Source: Bradyrhizobium sp.
GTDB lineage: Bacteria; Pseudomonadota; Alphaproteobacteria; Rhizobiales; Xanthobacteraceae
Reading direction: 5' to 3'
DNA: 64,000 nucleotides
Assembly: GCF_004799445.1 (NCBI RefSeq)
Contig: NZ_SSNA01000055.1
Span: 124,001-188,000 of the forward strand
In this document: positions 1-9,110 of the stretch, in pieces
Layout: each line of letters begins with the position of its first letter
How positions within the stretch are numbered: position 1 is the first letter of the stretch
Notes under the pieces: generated by a model
The model's input: the letters and a program-made list of their open reading frames with translations, nothing else
Told to the model about the DNA's origin: nothing
The model's database searches: none
Position numbers and translations under genes: made by a program

Positions 1-205
1 GAAGCTGAACTACATCACGCAGGCCAAGGCACGGCCGCCGAGTTTCATCCTGTTCTGCTCGCGCGCGGACGCCGTGCCGCAATCCTATCTGCGCTATCTC
101 GTCAACTCCCTGCGTGAATTTTTCGAGCTTCCGGGCACGCCGGTGCGGATTTCGCTGCGCGAGAAGGCCAATCCGTTCGCCCACAAGCGCAGGCGGCCGT
201 CGTGA
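1..205 (+). CDS. der: GTPase Der (EngA), 3' end only
   Basis: This is the last 67 codons of a gene that begins before the window, read in the frame starting at base 2 and ending at TGA 203-205. The residues match the C-terminal KH-like domain of the double-GTPase Der, a 50S ribosome assembly factor. Recognisable pieces are [24 protein letters not shown] and a closing REKANPF followed by a basic tail. The GTPase domains lie outside the window. Identification rests on this conserved tail alone, but the tail is characteristic of the family. Confidence 0.9.
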   Translation, partial: KLNYITQAKARPPSFILFCSRADAVPQSYLRYLVNSLREFFELPGTPVRISLREKANPFAHKRRRPS

Positions 206-525
206 GCTGCCTGTAGATGGTCTCCAAACTCCCGATTTGGCATTTAACGGGCAAATCTATCGTTAGTCTCCGGCAGACGTCTGGAACGTTGCCGTTTTGA
301 GAGACGGCGGCCGCAGACCGGGTTTGATCGAGACTGCGCGGTGGTCGCGGCTGGTGCGTGTTGGGCTTATCCAGATCGCGGGTAACGCGTATGCCTTTGG
401 CACACGCAGAAGTGCAGTAGTTCGTTTTGGTCCAACCCACCGCCGCTTCTGTCCTAGGGCGTGAACCCATCATAAAACGCGCCCATGGATGCTTTGCCGG
501 ACTCCGCCTTGGGTCCGATAGCTGC
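206..525. other. Gene-free spacer with degenerate repeat sequence
   Basis: No convincing coding region, tRNA or terminator is seen in these 320 bases between der and the LysR remnant. Bases 425-440 contain TTCGTTTTGGTCCAAC, which resembles the core of the two longer repeats near 2979 and 3666. The right part runs into repeat-like sequence that forms the abnormal tail of the LysR remnant. The stretch looks like accumulated repeat debris. Confidence 0.5.
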
Positions 526-1173
526 CTAAGTTTTGCAGCGAAATGACGCGATATGCCAGAAGCAGTCAAAGGCAAAACCAACGAGGGCTCGGTCAGACAC
601 TCCTGAGAAACTTGACGAGTGCCCGGTGCTCCCGGCCAGTCCAGGTAGCGTAACGAGCGTCGTTGGCAGAAGGGCTCCTGTGGACGTTCGCAACTCGATG
701 CGATCAATGTGCAGGCCCGGTGGCGATTGCAGGGATGTGCGGAGCAATGCGTCGACTTTTCCGTCGATCAGTTCGCACAAGTCGTCCGTGGCGACGAGCT
801 TGGTGCGGGACCATTCTCCAGATCGCCGCAAATTCTCTATCGCTGGATGGCTTTGCTCCGACAGCGTAGGTGAGACGCCCACGCGCAGTTTACGTCCTTT
901 GAGCGCAGGCGCCACGCCTTCCGTCGCGTCGGCGATTGTGTGGAAGGCCACGCTTATCGAAGGCAAGTAGTTTTCACCCGCTGCCGTGAGCAGGAAGCCG
1001 CGGTGGAATCGTCGAAAGAGCTGCACACCCAGGCTCGCTTCGAGGCTCTTGACCTGCTGGCTGACGGCTCCGGGAGTCACACATAGTTCGTCGGCTGCCC
1101 GCTTAAAACTCAAGTGGCGTGCTGACGCCTCGAACGCACGGAGGCCGTTAAGGGGAGGAAGCCGATAGCTCAT
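526..1173 (-). pseudogene. LysR-family transcriptional regulator, 3'-truncated
   Basis: Residues 1-85 are a standard LysR N-terminus: PPLNGLRAFEASARHLSF, then a winged helix-turn-helix (about residues 21-50, AADELCVTPGAVSQQVKSLE) and the FRRFHRGFLLTAAG wing, closest to the GcvA-like subgroup. The effector domain starts normally (LRVGVSP) but loses similarity near residue 170. The frame then closes with an unrelated tail, VGFAFDCFWHIASFRC, a peptide typical of translated Bradyrhizobium spacer repeats. The product would be 215 residues against about 300 for the family. The ATG at 1173 is chosen because it gives the usual family start; ATG 1188 is an alternative. It is divergent from the ATC-hydrolase gene with a 139-bp gap, the classic LysR-target layout. 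Probably non-functional, although the DNA-binding half is intact. Confidence 0.75.
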
Positions 1174-1312
1174 CGTGCAGACAGCCATTGCTTCGATGCG
1201 TGCATCTTCCTGGCATAGAAAAACTAAGTCAACCCGACAGAAGAAATGATTTGATCCATGCTCGCTTTGGCTGCAAGGAACAACGACAGGACCATTTAAT
1301 GGACCAGCGGCC

Positions 1313-1831
1313 ATGGTTGACACGAACGAAGTTGCCATCAGTCACTTACAGCGCCGCAAGATCGAAGGGCGTGTGCTCATCCCATTCATTCAGGCGTTGC
1401 GGGATAAATTCGGCGAAAGCGCAACGCGCGAGGTCGTTGACGAGACAATTCGCAAGCTCGCCGCCGAGGACGGTGCAAGATGGGCTGCAACCTACGGGCG
1501 AACGACTGCGTCACTGCGAAAGGTGGCCCAAGAACTTTGGGCAGGTGGCGGCAGTATGGATGTCGAGATTGTCGGTGAGTCTGAAGATTATCTTGATTTC
1601 AATGTGACTCGCTGTCGATACGCCGAGTTCTACAAAGAGCTGGGTCTCACTGACCTTGGCTTTCGCGTCCATTGCAATCGGGACCACGCCATGGTGGTGG
1701 GCTTCAACGGTGAATTCGAACTGTCCCGAAGTCAGACGATCATGGAAGGCGGGGGCTGCTGCGATTTCAGATTTCGCAAGCGGGCAAATATATCGACAAC
1801 CGCCGGTGCGGGTGTCCGTCTTCGAGGATGA
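1313..1831 (+). CDS. L-2-amino-thiazoline-4-carboxylic acid hydrolase family protein
   Basis: This 172-residue protein matches the ATC_hydrolase family (PF14196). The family is named for a Pseudomonas enzyme that opens L-2-amino-thiazoline-4-carboxylate to N-carbamoyl-L-cysteine. The diagnostic C-terminal half is present: TRCRYAEFYKELGL (residues 99-112), a Cys-Asn-Arg-Asp at 121-124, and SQTIMEGGGCCDFRF (140-154). Cys101, Cys121, Cys149 and Cys150 are candidates for catalysis or metal binding. Its stop codon overlaps the start of the following LuxR gene (ATGA), so the two are probably translated together. A truncated LysR gene lies divergently upstream. The substrate here is unknown, since many family members are not true ATC hydrolases. 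Confidence 0.75.
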   Translation: MVDTNEVAISHLQRRKIEGRVLIPFIQALRDKFGESATREVVDETIRKLAAEDGARWAATYGRTTASLRKVAQELWAGGGSMDVEIVGESEDYLDFNVTRCRYAEFYKELGLTDLGFRVHCNRDHAMVVGFNGEFELSRSQTIMEGGGCCDFRFRKRANISTTAGAGVRLRG

Positions 1832-2967
1832 CCATGGATCAGGCTGAGCAGCTCTCTGAACTCATCGGGGAGATCTATGATGCAGCGCTGGATCCCTCGC
1901 TGTGGAGTGACGTTGTCGGCAAGGCCGGGCGCTTCGTCGGCGGCTCGGCGGCGGCAATCTTTTCCAAGAGCCCAATCGCCGGGAACGGCAATGTCTATTA
2001 CGAGTCCGGCACTGACCCGTACTATCGACAACTCTATTTCGACAAATATGTAAAACTCGACCCTTCCACGACCGGCCATTACTTCGCTGATGTCGGGCAA
2101 CCGATCGCAGTAGCGGATCTCATGCCTTACCCCGAGTTCCTGGACACGCGGTTTTATAAGGAGTGGGCCCACCCACAATGCCTGGTGGATTTCGTATCGG
2201 CGGTGCTCGATAAATCGGTAACCAGCGCGGCACTGTTCGGGGTGTTTCGCCACGAACGCGACGGTATTGTCGACGATGAAACGCGCCGCCGCATGCGCCT
2301 CATCGTTCCGCACATTCGCCGGGCGGTGCTGGTCAGCAGATTGATCGATCTTAAGTCCGCGGAGGCTGCGAGCCTCGCGGACACGCTCGATGGCCTTAGC
2401 GCGGGGATGTGCCTTGTCGATGCGGTTGGGCGCATCGTCCATGCAAACATCGCCTGTCACGTCATTCTCGACGCCGGCGATTTCCTGTCAGCGATCGCGG
2501 GGCGGATCGTCGCGCGCGATACGGAGATCGACCAGACGTTTCGTGAGCTGTTTGCAGCCGCCGGCAGCGGCGATGCGGCAATCGGAACTCAGGGTATTGC
2601 CTTGCCACTGATGGCGCAGGATGGCTCGCATTATGTCGTGCATGTGCTGCCGCTGACGTCCGGGGCCCGCCGCCTTGCCGGGATCGCTTACTCTGCAACC
2701 GCGGCTTTGTTCATTCGCAAGGTGGCAACGGAAACCCCTTCTGCTCCGGAAATCATCGCGCGCGCGTACAATCTGACCCCGACCGAGCTGCGCGTGCTGC
2801 TCGCCATCGTTGAGGTCGGCGGAGTTCCCGAAACCGCGGCGGCCCTCGGCGTTGCGGAAAGCACGATCAAGTCGCATCTCGGCCGTTTGTTTGTGAAAAC
2901 CGGCACCGGTCGCCAGGCCGATCTTGTCAAGATCGTTGGGGGATTTGCGTCTCCGCTGATCGGCTAG
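1828..2967 (+). CDS. LuxR-family helix-turn-helix transcriptional regulator
   Basis: A 379-residue protein with a C-terminal LuxR/FixJ-type DNA-binding domain from about residue 315. It begins NLTPTELRVLLAIVEVGG, and the recognition helix follows in AAALGVAESTIKSHL. The N-terminal 200 residues and a PAS-like middle (about 195-290, SAGMCLVDAVGRIVHAN) are typical of the large soil-bacterial LuxR proteins of unknown ligand; no autoinducer-binding or receiver motif is evident. The ATG at 1828 overlaps the upstream stop; ATG 1834 is an alternative. Overlap with the ATC-hydrolase gene suggests it regulates, or is co-regulated with, that enzyme. Confidence 0.85.
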   Translation: MTMDQAEQLSELIGEIYDAALDPSLWSDVVGKAGRFVGGSAAAIFSKSPIAGNGNVYYESGTDPYYRQLYFDKYVKLDPSTTGHYFADVGQPIAVADLMPYPEFLDTRFYKEWAHPQCLVDFVSAVLDKSVTSAALFGVFRHERDGIVDDETRRRMRLIVPHIRRAVLVSRLIDLKSAEAASLADTLDGLSAGMCLVDAVGRIVHANIACHVILDAGDFLSAIAGRIVARDTEIDQTFRELFAAAGSGDAAIGTQGIALPLMAQDGSHYVVHVLPLTSGARRLAGIAYSATAALFIRKVATETPSAPEIIARAYNLTPTELRVLLAIVEVGGVPETAAALGVAESTIKSHLGRLFVKTGTGRQADLVKIVGGFASPLIG

Positions 2968-2978
2968 CGAGTGCCATC

Positions 2979-3143
2979 AATTGACACCGGCCGCGGATAA
3001 TCGGTCGAGGTTCATTGTGGTCCAAGGCGCGGTCGCTGCTGCCCAAGCGTCGTACCATCGCCGCGCTTTAAGGTTTGCGGCGAAGTTCGCCGCAGCGTGC
3101 GCGTCGCGGTCTCCTGCGTTGGGAGGACGCGGACCGTGTCGCG
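2979..3143 (+). repeat. Diverged direct repeat, copy A
   Basis: About 165 bases that align along their whole length with 3666-3834. Shared blocks, in order, include AATTG.CACC, TTCA..TGGTCCAA, AAGC.TC..A..ATCG, GGTTTG, GCGCGTCGC, GGA.GCGG and CCGTGTC. The copy lies immediately after the LuxR gene. No transposase or coding potential is visible in it. It may be the relic of a duplicated spacer or a degenerate non-autonomous element. Confidence 0.6.
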
Positions 3144-3235
3144 TGCAGGTATAGACAGGGTTTCGTCCGTGAACCGATTGTCATCGATGCGGCATTCTAT
3201 CTTCAGCTGAGTCCGCTGTTTATGGTGAACAGAGT

Positions 3236-3475
3236 ATGCCTCGTTTCTTCTTCGATCTCTTCTTCGATCACTATGTTGTTCTGGATCCGGGAGGAATGTT
3301 GTTCGAGTACCCCGCCAGCGCCACTGCGGCCGCTGACGAACTGGCGCGACATCTTCTCGTTTCGCGAGCCGAACTGCGCAATAGCGGCAGCTGGATACGC
3401 GTCAGGGACGAGCGCAAGAAGGAAGTCTACCGATCATCGATCGATCCTGCCCCAGCCGGTGGCGGCACGGCATGA
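3236..3475 (+). CDS. DUF6894 family small protein
   Basis: A 79-residue protein opening MPRFFFDLFFDHYVVLDPGG. This matches the DUF6894 pattern of an N-terminal MPRFFF strand, an acidic Asp/Gly turn and a following helix rich in Ala (SATAAADELARHLL). The family is common and multi-copy in Bradyrhizobium and related rhizobia and has no known function. The gene is isolated between the two diverged repeats A and B. The second half is less typical than the first, so the 3' end may be drifting. Confidence 0.6.
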   Translation: MPRFFFDLFFDHYVVLDPGGMLFEYPASATAAADELARHLLVSRAELRNSGSWIRVRDERKKEVYRSSIDPAPAGGGTA

Positions 3476-3665
3476 TGTTTGGGGCCAGGGCGACATGCCC
3501 TGACTGGAAGATCGTTGCAGCATTGCCCTGTATCCCGTTCCCGTCATGACCGATCCGAGGCGTCGTGCATGGATTGTGGGTCTGCGCCATCGGCGCCGGG
3601 TTGACGCCTTCGGAATGACAACGGTTGAGTCGATCTAGGCCAGACGGCTCTGCTTGGTGTCGCAA
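3476..3665. other. Spacer without recognisable gene
   Basis: Together with repeat B and the autotransporter leader, this makes about 425 bases without a supported gene (3476-3900). Several short open frames occur on both strands but none has a ribosome site or a recognisable product. Nothing else is seen. Confidence 0.4.
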
Positions 3666-3834
3666 AATTGCACCAGCCACCGACAATAGCTAACCGGTTC
3701 ACTTTGGTCCAAGTCGTCGTCGCCTCCATCCAAGCCTCACATCATCGTGACGTCTAGGGTTTGTGCAGAACGAATCTGGCGCCGCTGCGCGCGCGTCGCA
3801 GCCTCCCGTGTTCGGCGGAGGCGGCCGTGTCTGC
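3666..3834 (+). repeat. Diverged direct repeat, copy B
   Basis: The second copy of the ~165-bp repeat (see 2979-3143), in the same orientation, ending 66 bases before the preferred autotransporter start. An open frame beginning inside this repeat at 3763 runs into the autotransporter. The repeat origin of that extension argues that it is not coding. Confidence 0.6.
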
Positions 3835-3900
3835 GCAGCTTCGGTGAACGCGTCGAAGCGCAGCTCTGGCGTATCGACAAGGTCTGACTGGGGAATGGAA

Positions 3901-6780
3901 ATGAACTGGGCTGCTCTGAATATTCTTGCGCACCGTGAATTTGCACGACGCTGCCTGGCACAAATATTTGCGTTGGCACTGGTGATTGCGTCGTTCGCGA
4001 TAGTCGATCGGGCAGAGGCCCAGTGCACGCCGGCCTCACCGGTCAACAACGCGATCGTCACCTGCAGTGGCACGGTCTTCAATCAAAACGGCACCAACGG
4101 CTACGGTACCATCAACGACAAAGGCAATACCATCAACGTTGGGTCCGACGTCCAGCCCGGCGCGTCGGTGACAGGAACGGACAATGGTGTCGTTTTTCTT
4201 GTTGGAACAGTCAACAATTTCGGTGCCATTTCCGGAACGGGCGCAATCGGCGTCTTTGGCAGTAGTGTTGGCGACGTCTTCAATTCCGGGACGATCTCAG
4301 GACACGACGCCGGCGTTAATCTCGCCAACGGCGCCGTGACGAACATGAGCAGCGGCACGATCACCGGAGGGATCGATGGTATCTTTCTCCAGGACTTCGG
4401 TCTGACTAATCAGGATCCGGCTACCGTGTCCAATGCCGGCACCGTCACGGGCGGTACACACGGAATCTTGTTCCAGGACGGCGGAGGCGTCGTATTCAAT
4501 AGCGGCGCCATTACCGCCACGGGTGCAAATGGCACCGGCATTTCCGCCCTCAACGGCACCGTCACGGTGAGCAATTCCAGCGCCGGGGTGATACAAGCAA
4601 ACGGCGCCAATGGCATTGCCATCAGCGCCAACACCGTCAACGTCACCGGTAATTCCGGCACGATACAAGCAGCGGGCGCGGGCGGCATCGGTATTCTTGG
4701 TACTGCTGCCGTCAACATAACCGCGAATTCCGGCACGATCTCGGCCGGGTTCTTTGGCGTGCAAGGCTTCGCTGCGGTCAACGTAGACAGCACCGGTACC
4801 ATCCTGGGCGGGCGATTCGGCATTGTCAGCAATGGCAATGTGACAGGAACCAACTCCGGCGGCATCATTGGCGGCGTGGCCGGCATTAACGCTGGCGGCA
4901 CTGTCACGATTGCCAATTCGGGCACTATTTCTGCCACGGGCGCGAACGGCCTTGGCATCTTCGCCAGCGGCGCAGCCGATGTGATCAATTCCGGCATTAT
5001 TTCCGCGACCGGCTCGAACGGTTTTGGCATTTCCACCAACGGCACTGCCACGGTGAGAAACTCCGGCACGATCTCGGCCGGGTTCTTTGGCGTGGTAGGC
5101 AGCGCTGGAGTCAAGGTGGACAACACAGGCACAATCCTGGGTGGGGGAGACGGCATTCTCAGCAACGGCGATGTGACAGGAACCAACTCCGGCAGCATCA
5201 TTGGCGGCGTGGTCGGCATTGGCGCCAGCGGCACTGTCACGGTTACCAATTCGGGCACGATCTCCGGCGTGTTTGAGGGCACCAACACCACGAACGCCTC
5301 CGTCGTCAACTCCGGTCTGATCAAGGCGACAGGCCCGGATGGCATTGGCATTTTCGCCGCCAACGCCGCCAACGTGACCAATTCCGGCACGATTTCGGGG
5401 AGCACGGGCATCAGGGTCGACAACGCCTTGGGCGTCGGCAGCACCATCACCAATTCCGGCACCATCATCGGCACTGGCGGCACCGCGATCAAGCTGTCGA
5501 ACGCCGCCGATACGCTGACGCTGTTGCCGGGCTCGCGGATCGTCGGCGTGGTCGACATGGGCGGCGGCGCTGACGTCGTCAATGCATCCGTCGTCGCGCC
5601 GAGCAGCAAGGTGTCATCGCTCACGACCCTCGTGCTGCCGACCTTCATCAACTTCACCGGCACGCTGACCACCAACTTCTCCGGCGGCGGCTTCACCGGT
5701 CCGGCGGCGCAGGCCGGGATGCAGCTCGCTACCCTCGATCCAACCGCACTGGCGCAAACCGACCGCACCTTGATGGATTTCACCGGCGGGGTCTCGTCGC
5801 TGGTGCAGGGCCGGCTCAACGGCGCCTCTCCGTCAGCGAGCGGCGCAATGATGGCGATGAGCTACGCGCCGGAGAGTGACACTGGCGGGCCCTTCGCCAA
5901 GGGTCCGGTGAGGGATACCAACTGGCTCAGCCCCGCGCCGATCACGGTATGGGCGAACAGTTTTGGCGGCCAGCGCACCCAGGATGCGACGGATACGACG
6001 CTGCGTTCCACCTCGACGGCCTGGGCCGGTGCCATCGGCATCGACCGCAGGGTGCGACCGGACTGGCTGGTCGGCGCGTTCATCGGCGGCGGCTCCGGCG
6101 GACTTTCGGTCGATCTGAATTCGCAAACGGTGAACACCGACTACGTGTTCGTCGGCGGCTATAGCCGCTTCGAATGGGCTTCGCAGTTCTTCGACTTCAC
6201 GCTGCAGGGCGGCAACGCTTCCAACAGGTCGAAGCGGCTTGTGCTCAACAACCTCGCGGCGGGCGGTACGGAGACGGCGAGCGCGAATTACAACGGCTGG
6301 TTCGTCAGCCCGGAGATCGCCTATGGCTTTCGTTACGACGTCGGCAACGGCTACGTGCTGACGCCGACGGCGCGGCTGCGCTATGTCGCGGGCGTGTTCG
6401 ACGGTTACAGCGAAACCGGATCGGCGCAGCGCCTGACGATCGGCAGCCGCACGCTGCAGGACCTCGAGGAGCGCGGCGAACTCGACATCTCGAGGGTGAC
6501 GACTTTCTTCGGCGGTGACCACACCCTCAAGACCAACGCGCATGGCGGCGTGATCGCGCTGCAGCGGGTGGGGGACACCGCCGTCAATGCCGTGCTGCTC
6601 GGCCAAAACCTCGCCTTCGTGACACCGGGCGCCGGCTCCGCCATCGGCGCAGTGCTCGGCGCCGGCTTCGACTACCACACCCGCGGGAACGTCGCGGTGT
6701 TCGGCGCGGTCGAGGGCATGACGATGTCCGACCAGAGCCGCATCGTCACCGCAAGGGGCGGGGTGCGCGTCGCGTTTTGA
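3901..6780 (+). CDS. Autotransporter outer-membrane beta-barrel protein
   Basis: A 959-residue type V secreted protein. The start at ATG 3901 has GGGGA six bases upstream and gives a signal peptide with a basic n-region, a hydrophobic core ([15 protein letters not shown]) and an AEA-type cleavage site. The frame stays open back to 3763, and ATG 3895 is an alternative. Residues ~45-600 are a passenger of short repeats built around NSGTI and TNSG, the pattern of a right-handed beta-helix adhesin. The last ~280 residues form the autotransporter barrel (from about [10 protein letters not shown]), ending in the outer-membrane signature GGVRVAF with a terminal Phe. Part of the passenger is a 333-bp DNA-level duplication. 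It is likely a surface or adhesion protein; no neighbouring secretion genes are present or needed. Confidence 0.88.
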   Translation: MNWAALNILAHREFARRCLAQIFALALVIASFAIVDRAEAQCTPASPVNNAIVTCSGTVFNQNGTNGYGTINDKGNTINVGSDVQPGASVTGTDNGVVFLVGTVNNFGAISGTGAIGVFGSSVGDVFNSGTISGHDAGVNLANGAVTNMSSGTITGGIDGIFLQDFGLTNQDPATVSNAGTVTGGTHGILFQDGGGVVFNSGAITATGANGTGISALNGTVTVSNSSAGVIQANGANGIAISANTVNVTGNSGTIQAAGAGGIGILGTAAVNITANSGTISAGFFGVQGFAAVNVDSTGTILGGRFGIVSNGNVTGTNSGGIIGGVAGINAGGTVTIANSGTISATGANGLGIFASGAADVINSGIISATGSNGFGISTNGTATVRNSGTISAGFFGVVGSAGVKVDNTGTILGGGDGILSNGDVTGTNSGSIIGGVVGIGASGTVTVTNSGTISGVFEGTNTTNASVVNSGLIKATGPDGIGIFAANAANVTNSGTISGSTGIRVDNALGVGSTITNSGTIIGTGGTAIKLSNAADTLTLLPGSRIVGVVDMGGGADVVNASVVAPSSKVSSLTTLVLPTFINFTGTLTTNFSGGGFTGPAAQAGMQLATLDPTALAQTDRTLMDFTGGVSSLVQGRLNGASPSASGAMMAMSYAPESDTGGPFAKGPVRDTNWLSPAPITVWANSFGGQRTQDATDTTLRSTSTAWAGAIGIDRRVRPDWLVGAFIGGGSGGLSVDLNSQTVNTDYVFVGGYSRFEWASQFFDFTLQGGNASNRSKRLVLNNLAAGGTETASANYNGWFVSPEIAYGFRYDVGNGYVLTPTARLRYVAGVFDGYSETGSAQRLTIGSRTLQDLEERGELDISRVTTFFGGDHTLKTNAHGGVIALQRVGDTAVNAVLLGQNLAFVTPGAGSAIGAVLGAGFDYHTRGNVAVFGAVEGMTMSDQSRIVTARGGVRVAF

Positions 6781-7264
6781 CGTCGCACCGCGGGCTGGGA
6801 ACCGCGTTGTGCGAAGCGCAGTTGAGCCGTCGGTGGCGAAGTCCCGTCGGTGTCATTGCTGACGTTGCGAGTTCTTGCGACGTTGGGCCAGCATGACTTC
6901 GCCAAGGCCGCTTTCGTTCAATCATGCATGATCAGGCTCTGCTTGGTCGGGCGGCCTTCGATCCAGAAATCGTGGGCTCATTTGCTTGGCCCACCGGCGA
7001 CGATGATGGGCGCATAAATCGTCCTTAGCAGCGCCGAGACAGTGGCTCTGAACCACTTCCGCCATCAGGCCGATCACCTCAGAACCCGTATTCGACTTAT
7101 TTTTATCGTTGCGTTGCAACAAAAAACAGGTGTCCCCCGATCGATGGAAGCGGCGAATTCCGCTGTGATCTATCAACGCCGGATCGGCCTGAGCGGCCGA
7201 CAAATCGCGGAATGATGGCTGATATCGCCGCAATCATGACCGGCCCCTATAGGAAGCAACCCGG
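6781..7264. other. 484-bp spacer before the AraC gene
   Basis: No supported gene. An open minus-strand frame covers 6922-7233 (103 codons), but its product has no recognisable features and it has no convincing ribosome site. The region is less GC-rich around 7090-7135 (TTATTTTTATCG, CAACAAAAAACAG) and presumably includes the promoter of the AraC gene. No clear terminator for the autotransporter is seen. Confidence 0.4.
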
Positions 7265-8242
7265 ATGACCGATCCAGACAGCTCCGCGACAGTTCGATTC
7301 TCGACAGCCGATTTTTCAGAAGACAACCGGGTTGCCAAGTGGCGCGAGCATTACGGCCACACGGTGCTTAGGGCTGCCATTGAGCCTAGTGACGACGCCT
7401 CGTTCGAGGCAGCTGTGGCTTCACGTGTTCTGCCGGGACTGCAACTGGTGTCGGGGAGATTTACGGCCGCCCGAATAGTGCGAACGCGTGAGATGATCGC
7501 AGACGGCAACGACGATCTTTCACTCCTTGTGAATCAGACAGGTAACGTTACCGTTTCTGCGCGCGGCCATGAGGTCGCGCTCTGCGAGAATGACGCGGTG
7601 TTAATCAGCAGCGGGGAGACCATCGTGTTCGACCGGCGTTCTTTCGGCGAATCTATCGCGATTCGAATTCCATACGCGACGTTGTCGTCGATGGTCGTTG
7701 ATGTCGATGATGCAATCATGCACCAAATTCCCCGAAATACGGCCGCGCTTAAGCTTCTGACAAGTTACGCGAACACGTTGCTGGGTGACGATCATGCGTT
7801 GGCGACGCCGGCTCTTCGACATCATGTTGCGACCCACCTGCACGATTTAGTGGCGCTCACGCTCGGAGCGACTCGCGAAGCCGCAGACGTCGCAAAAAGG
7901 CGCGGGATGGGGGCTGCCCGATTGAGAGCAGCAAAGATCCATATTATGGAAAATGTTAGCTGTCGGGATATTTCGATCGGCAGCGTCGCGTCGCATCTCG
8001 GAGTGACGCCGCGCTATCTACAAAGACTGTTCGAGAGCGATGGCACCACGTTTTCCGCCTTTTTGCTCGGGCGGCGCCTCGCACGCGCCTACCGCATGCT
8101 CTGCGAGCCTCAGTCCGTGCAAAGGCAGGTGAGTACGATTGCCTACGACGTTGGCTTTGGTGACCTTTCGTATTTTAACCGCTGCTTTCGACGGCTCTAC
8201 GGCGCCACGCCTATGGAGATCCGACAAGCCGCCGTGAATTAG
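7265..8242 (+). CDS. AraC-family transcriptional regulator
   Basis: A 325-residue regulator with AGGAAG placed upstream of ATG 7265. The N-terminal ~200 residues fit the AraC_binding_2 type domain (PF14525), with conserved stretches around SGRFTAARIVRT and SSGETIVFDR. The C-terminal ~100 residues hold two helix-turn-helix motifs: SIGSVASHLGVTPRYLQRLF, and the second around VSTIAYDVGFGDLSYFNRCF followed by GATPMEIR. This architecture is common in regulators of catabolic or stress genes. No target gene is adjacent in the same orientation, so its role cannot be read from context. Confidence 0.88.
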   Translation: MTDPDSSATVRFSTADFSEDNRVAKWREHYGHTVLRAAIEPSDDASFEAAVASRVLPGLQLVSGRFTAARIVRTREMIADGNDDLSLLVNQTGNVTVSARGHEVALCENDAVLISSGETIVFDRRSFGESIAIRIPYATLSSMVVDVDDAIMHQIPRNTAALKLLTSYANTLLGDDHALATPALRHHVATHLHDLVALTLGATREAADVAKRRGMGAARLRAAKIHIMENVSCRDISIGSVASHLGVTPRYLQRLFESDGTTFSAFLLGRRLARAYRMLCEPQSVQRQVSTIAYDVGFGDLSYFNRCFRRLYGATPMEIRQAAVN

Positions 8243-8480
8243 GAATTGGCCCGCGAGTGGAATGTCGAAAATTTGCGGCAGCCTTCTACAAAGACTCCGT
8301 GATTATTCAAGACCCTGTGATGGCGTCTCTCGACTAGCTGCTGTCGCCACTGTCCAAGATTCAAGATCCGACGGTGGGTAGGTTTGCGGATGTCGACGCC
8401 AGCGTTGCATTGCTTGGGAGAAGTGTCTCGTTCGCCGAGTAAGTCATCGCGGCGTAACTCAAGTTAACCAGGAAGGCCAC

Positions 8481-8618
8481 ATGACTACCTCGTCCAAGAG
8501 CGCAAACGTCTACGAAAGCAGTCCGTTTGCCGAAGTAGTTCGTTTTTGTGCAGTTGGCCTTCTCTTATCGTTAGCGTTCTTGATCGTCGTTCCCTTCACA
8601 CTCGAAGAATGGTTTTAA
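8481..8618 (+). CDS. Small membrane protein, 45 aa, unknown
   Basis: A 45-codon frame starting ATG 8481 with a strong AGGAAGG five bases upstream and ending TAA 8616-8618. The product has a polar N-terminus (MTTSSKSANVYESSPFAEV) and one predicted transmembrane helix (AVGLLLSLAFLIVVPFTL). It ends in acidic and aromatic residues. It is the first of three closely spaced small frames on the plus strand. Function unknown; support is the ribosome site and the coherent single-span topology. Confidence 0.55.
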   Translation: MTTSSKSANVYESSPFAEVVRFCAVGLLLSLAFLIVVPFTLEEWF

Positions 8619-8713
8619 TGTCTTCTAGGGGGCGGTGGGAGCGCGCACGGAAGTGTCGTGCTTGCAATCGTCTCAGTGTTGCAGTCGTGACGGCGCTTGT
8701 CGAGGGATACCGA

Positions 8714-8941
8714 ATGCACTCGCTTGCAAAATTGGTGGCGGCTGCCACTCAAAAATTAAATAGTCAAATTGCTCCAATGTATGCGCGCCCAGCAGTGCCT
8801 GCTCGGCTGTTGGCAGCGCTGCTGGAGGCGTTGCATCAATCGCGAGCGTGCCTCGCCACTCGTGAGCTGCACCGGTATCGGCACCTCCTTCAAGATGATC
8901 AGGCCTTGACCGTCTTGGGCGCCGGGATGCGTCGAGGCTGA
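8714..8941 (+). CDS. Small hypothetical protein, 75 aa
   Basis: Starts at ATG 8714 with GAGGGA six bases upstream. The open frame extends back to 8546, but the upstream part looks non-coding and lacks a ribosome site. The product is basic and mostly helical, with an Ala/Leu-rich centre (PARLLAALLEALHQS) and a REL HRYRHL segment that resembles small proteins seen in Bradyrhizobium. It has no membrane segment and no known domain. Confidence 0.45.
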   Translation: MHSLAKLVAAATQKLNSQIAPMYARPAVPARLLAALLEALHQSRACLATRELHRYRHLLQDDQALTVLGAGMRRG

Positions 8942-8975
8942 AGGGAAATTAAAGCCGATGGTACGGAGTAGATAT

Positions 8976-9110
8976 ATGCTTCAGCGTGTTCTGTTGGCCG
9001 CTTTGATCGTCGGTTTTGGATTTGCCCATTTGTTTGCAGTGTACCGGCTCAATGCTGTGCAGCAGGCAGCAAACCCGACGTCAGTTGCGATCGCGGTTAA
9101 CGGCGACTAG
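8976..9110 (+). CDS. Small exported or membrane protein, 44 aa
   Basis: Starts at ATG 8976 with GGAG seven bases upstream; an in-frame ATG at 8958 would add six residues. The N-terminal half is one hydrophobic helix (VLLAALIVGFGFAHLFAV) followed by a short polar tail, consistent with a signal anchor. It is the third frame of the 8481-9110 group. Function unknown. Confidence 0.5.
   Translation: MLQRVLLAALIVGFGFAHLFAVYRLNAVQQAANPTSVAIAVNGD

Noticed and set aside
470..560. Possible insertion-sequence end near TAGGGCGTGAACCCATCA
   Set aside because: No matching inverted end, target duplication or transposase found; more simply degenerate repeat sequence.
3763..3900. N-terminal extension of the autotransporter
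   Set aside because: It starts inside repeat B and would place 46 polar residues before the signal peptide; ATG 3901 has a better ribosome site.
4410..5819. 469-codon open frame on the minus strand
   Set aside because: Exactly antisense to the repetitive autotransporter passenger; its Pro/Val/Thr repeats are the mirror of the passenger repeats and it has no ribosome site.
6922..7233. 103-codon minus-strand frame in the spacer before the AraC gene
   Set aside because: No ribosome site, no domain, irregular composition; treated as spacer.
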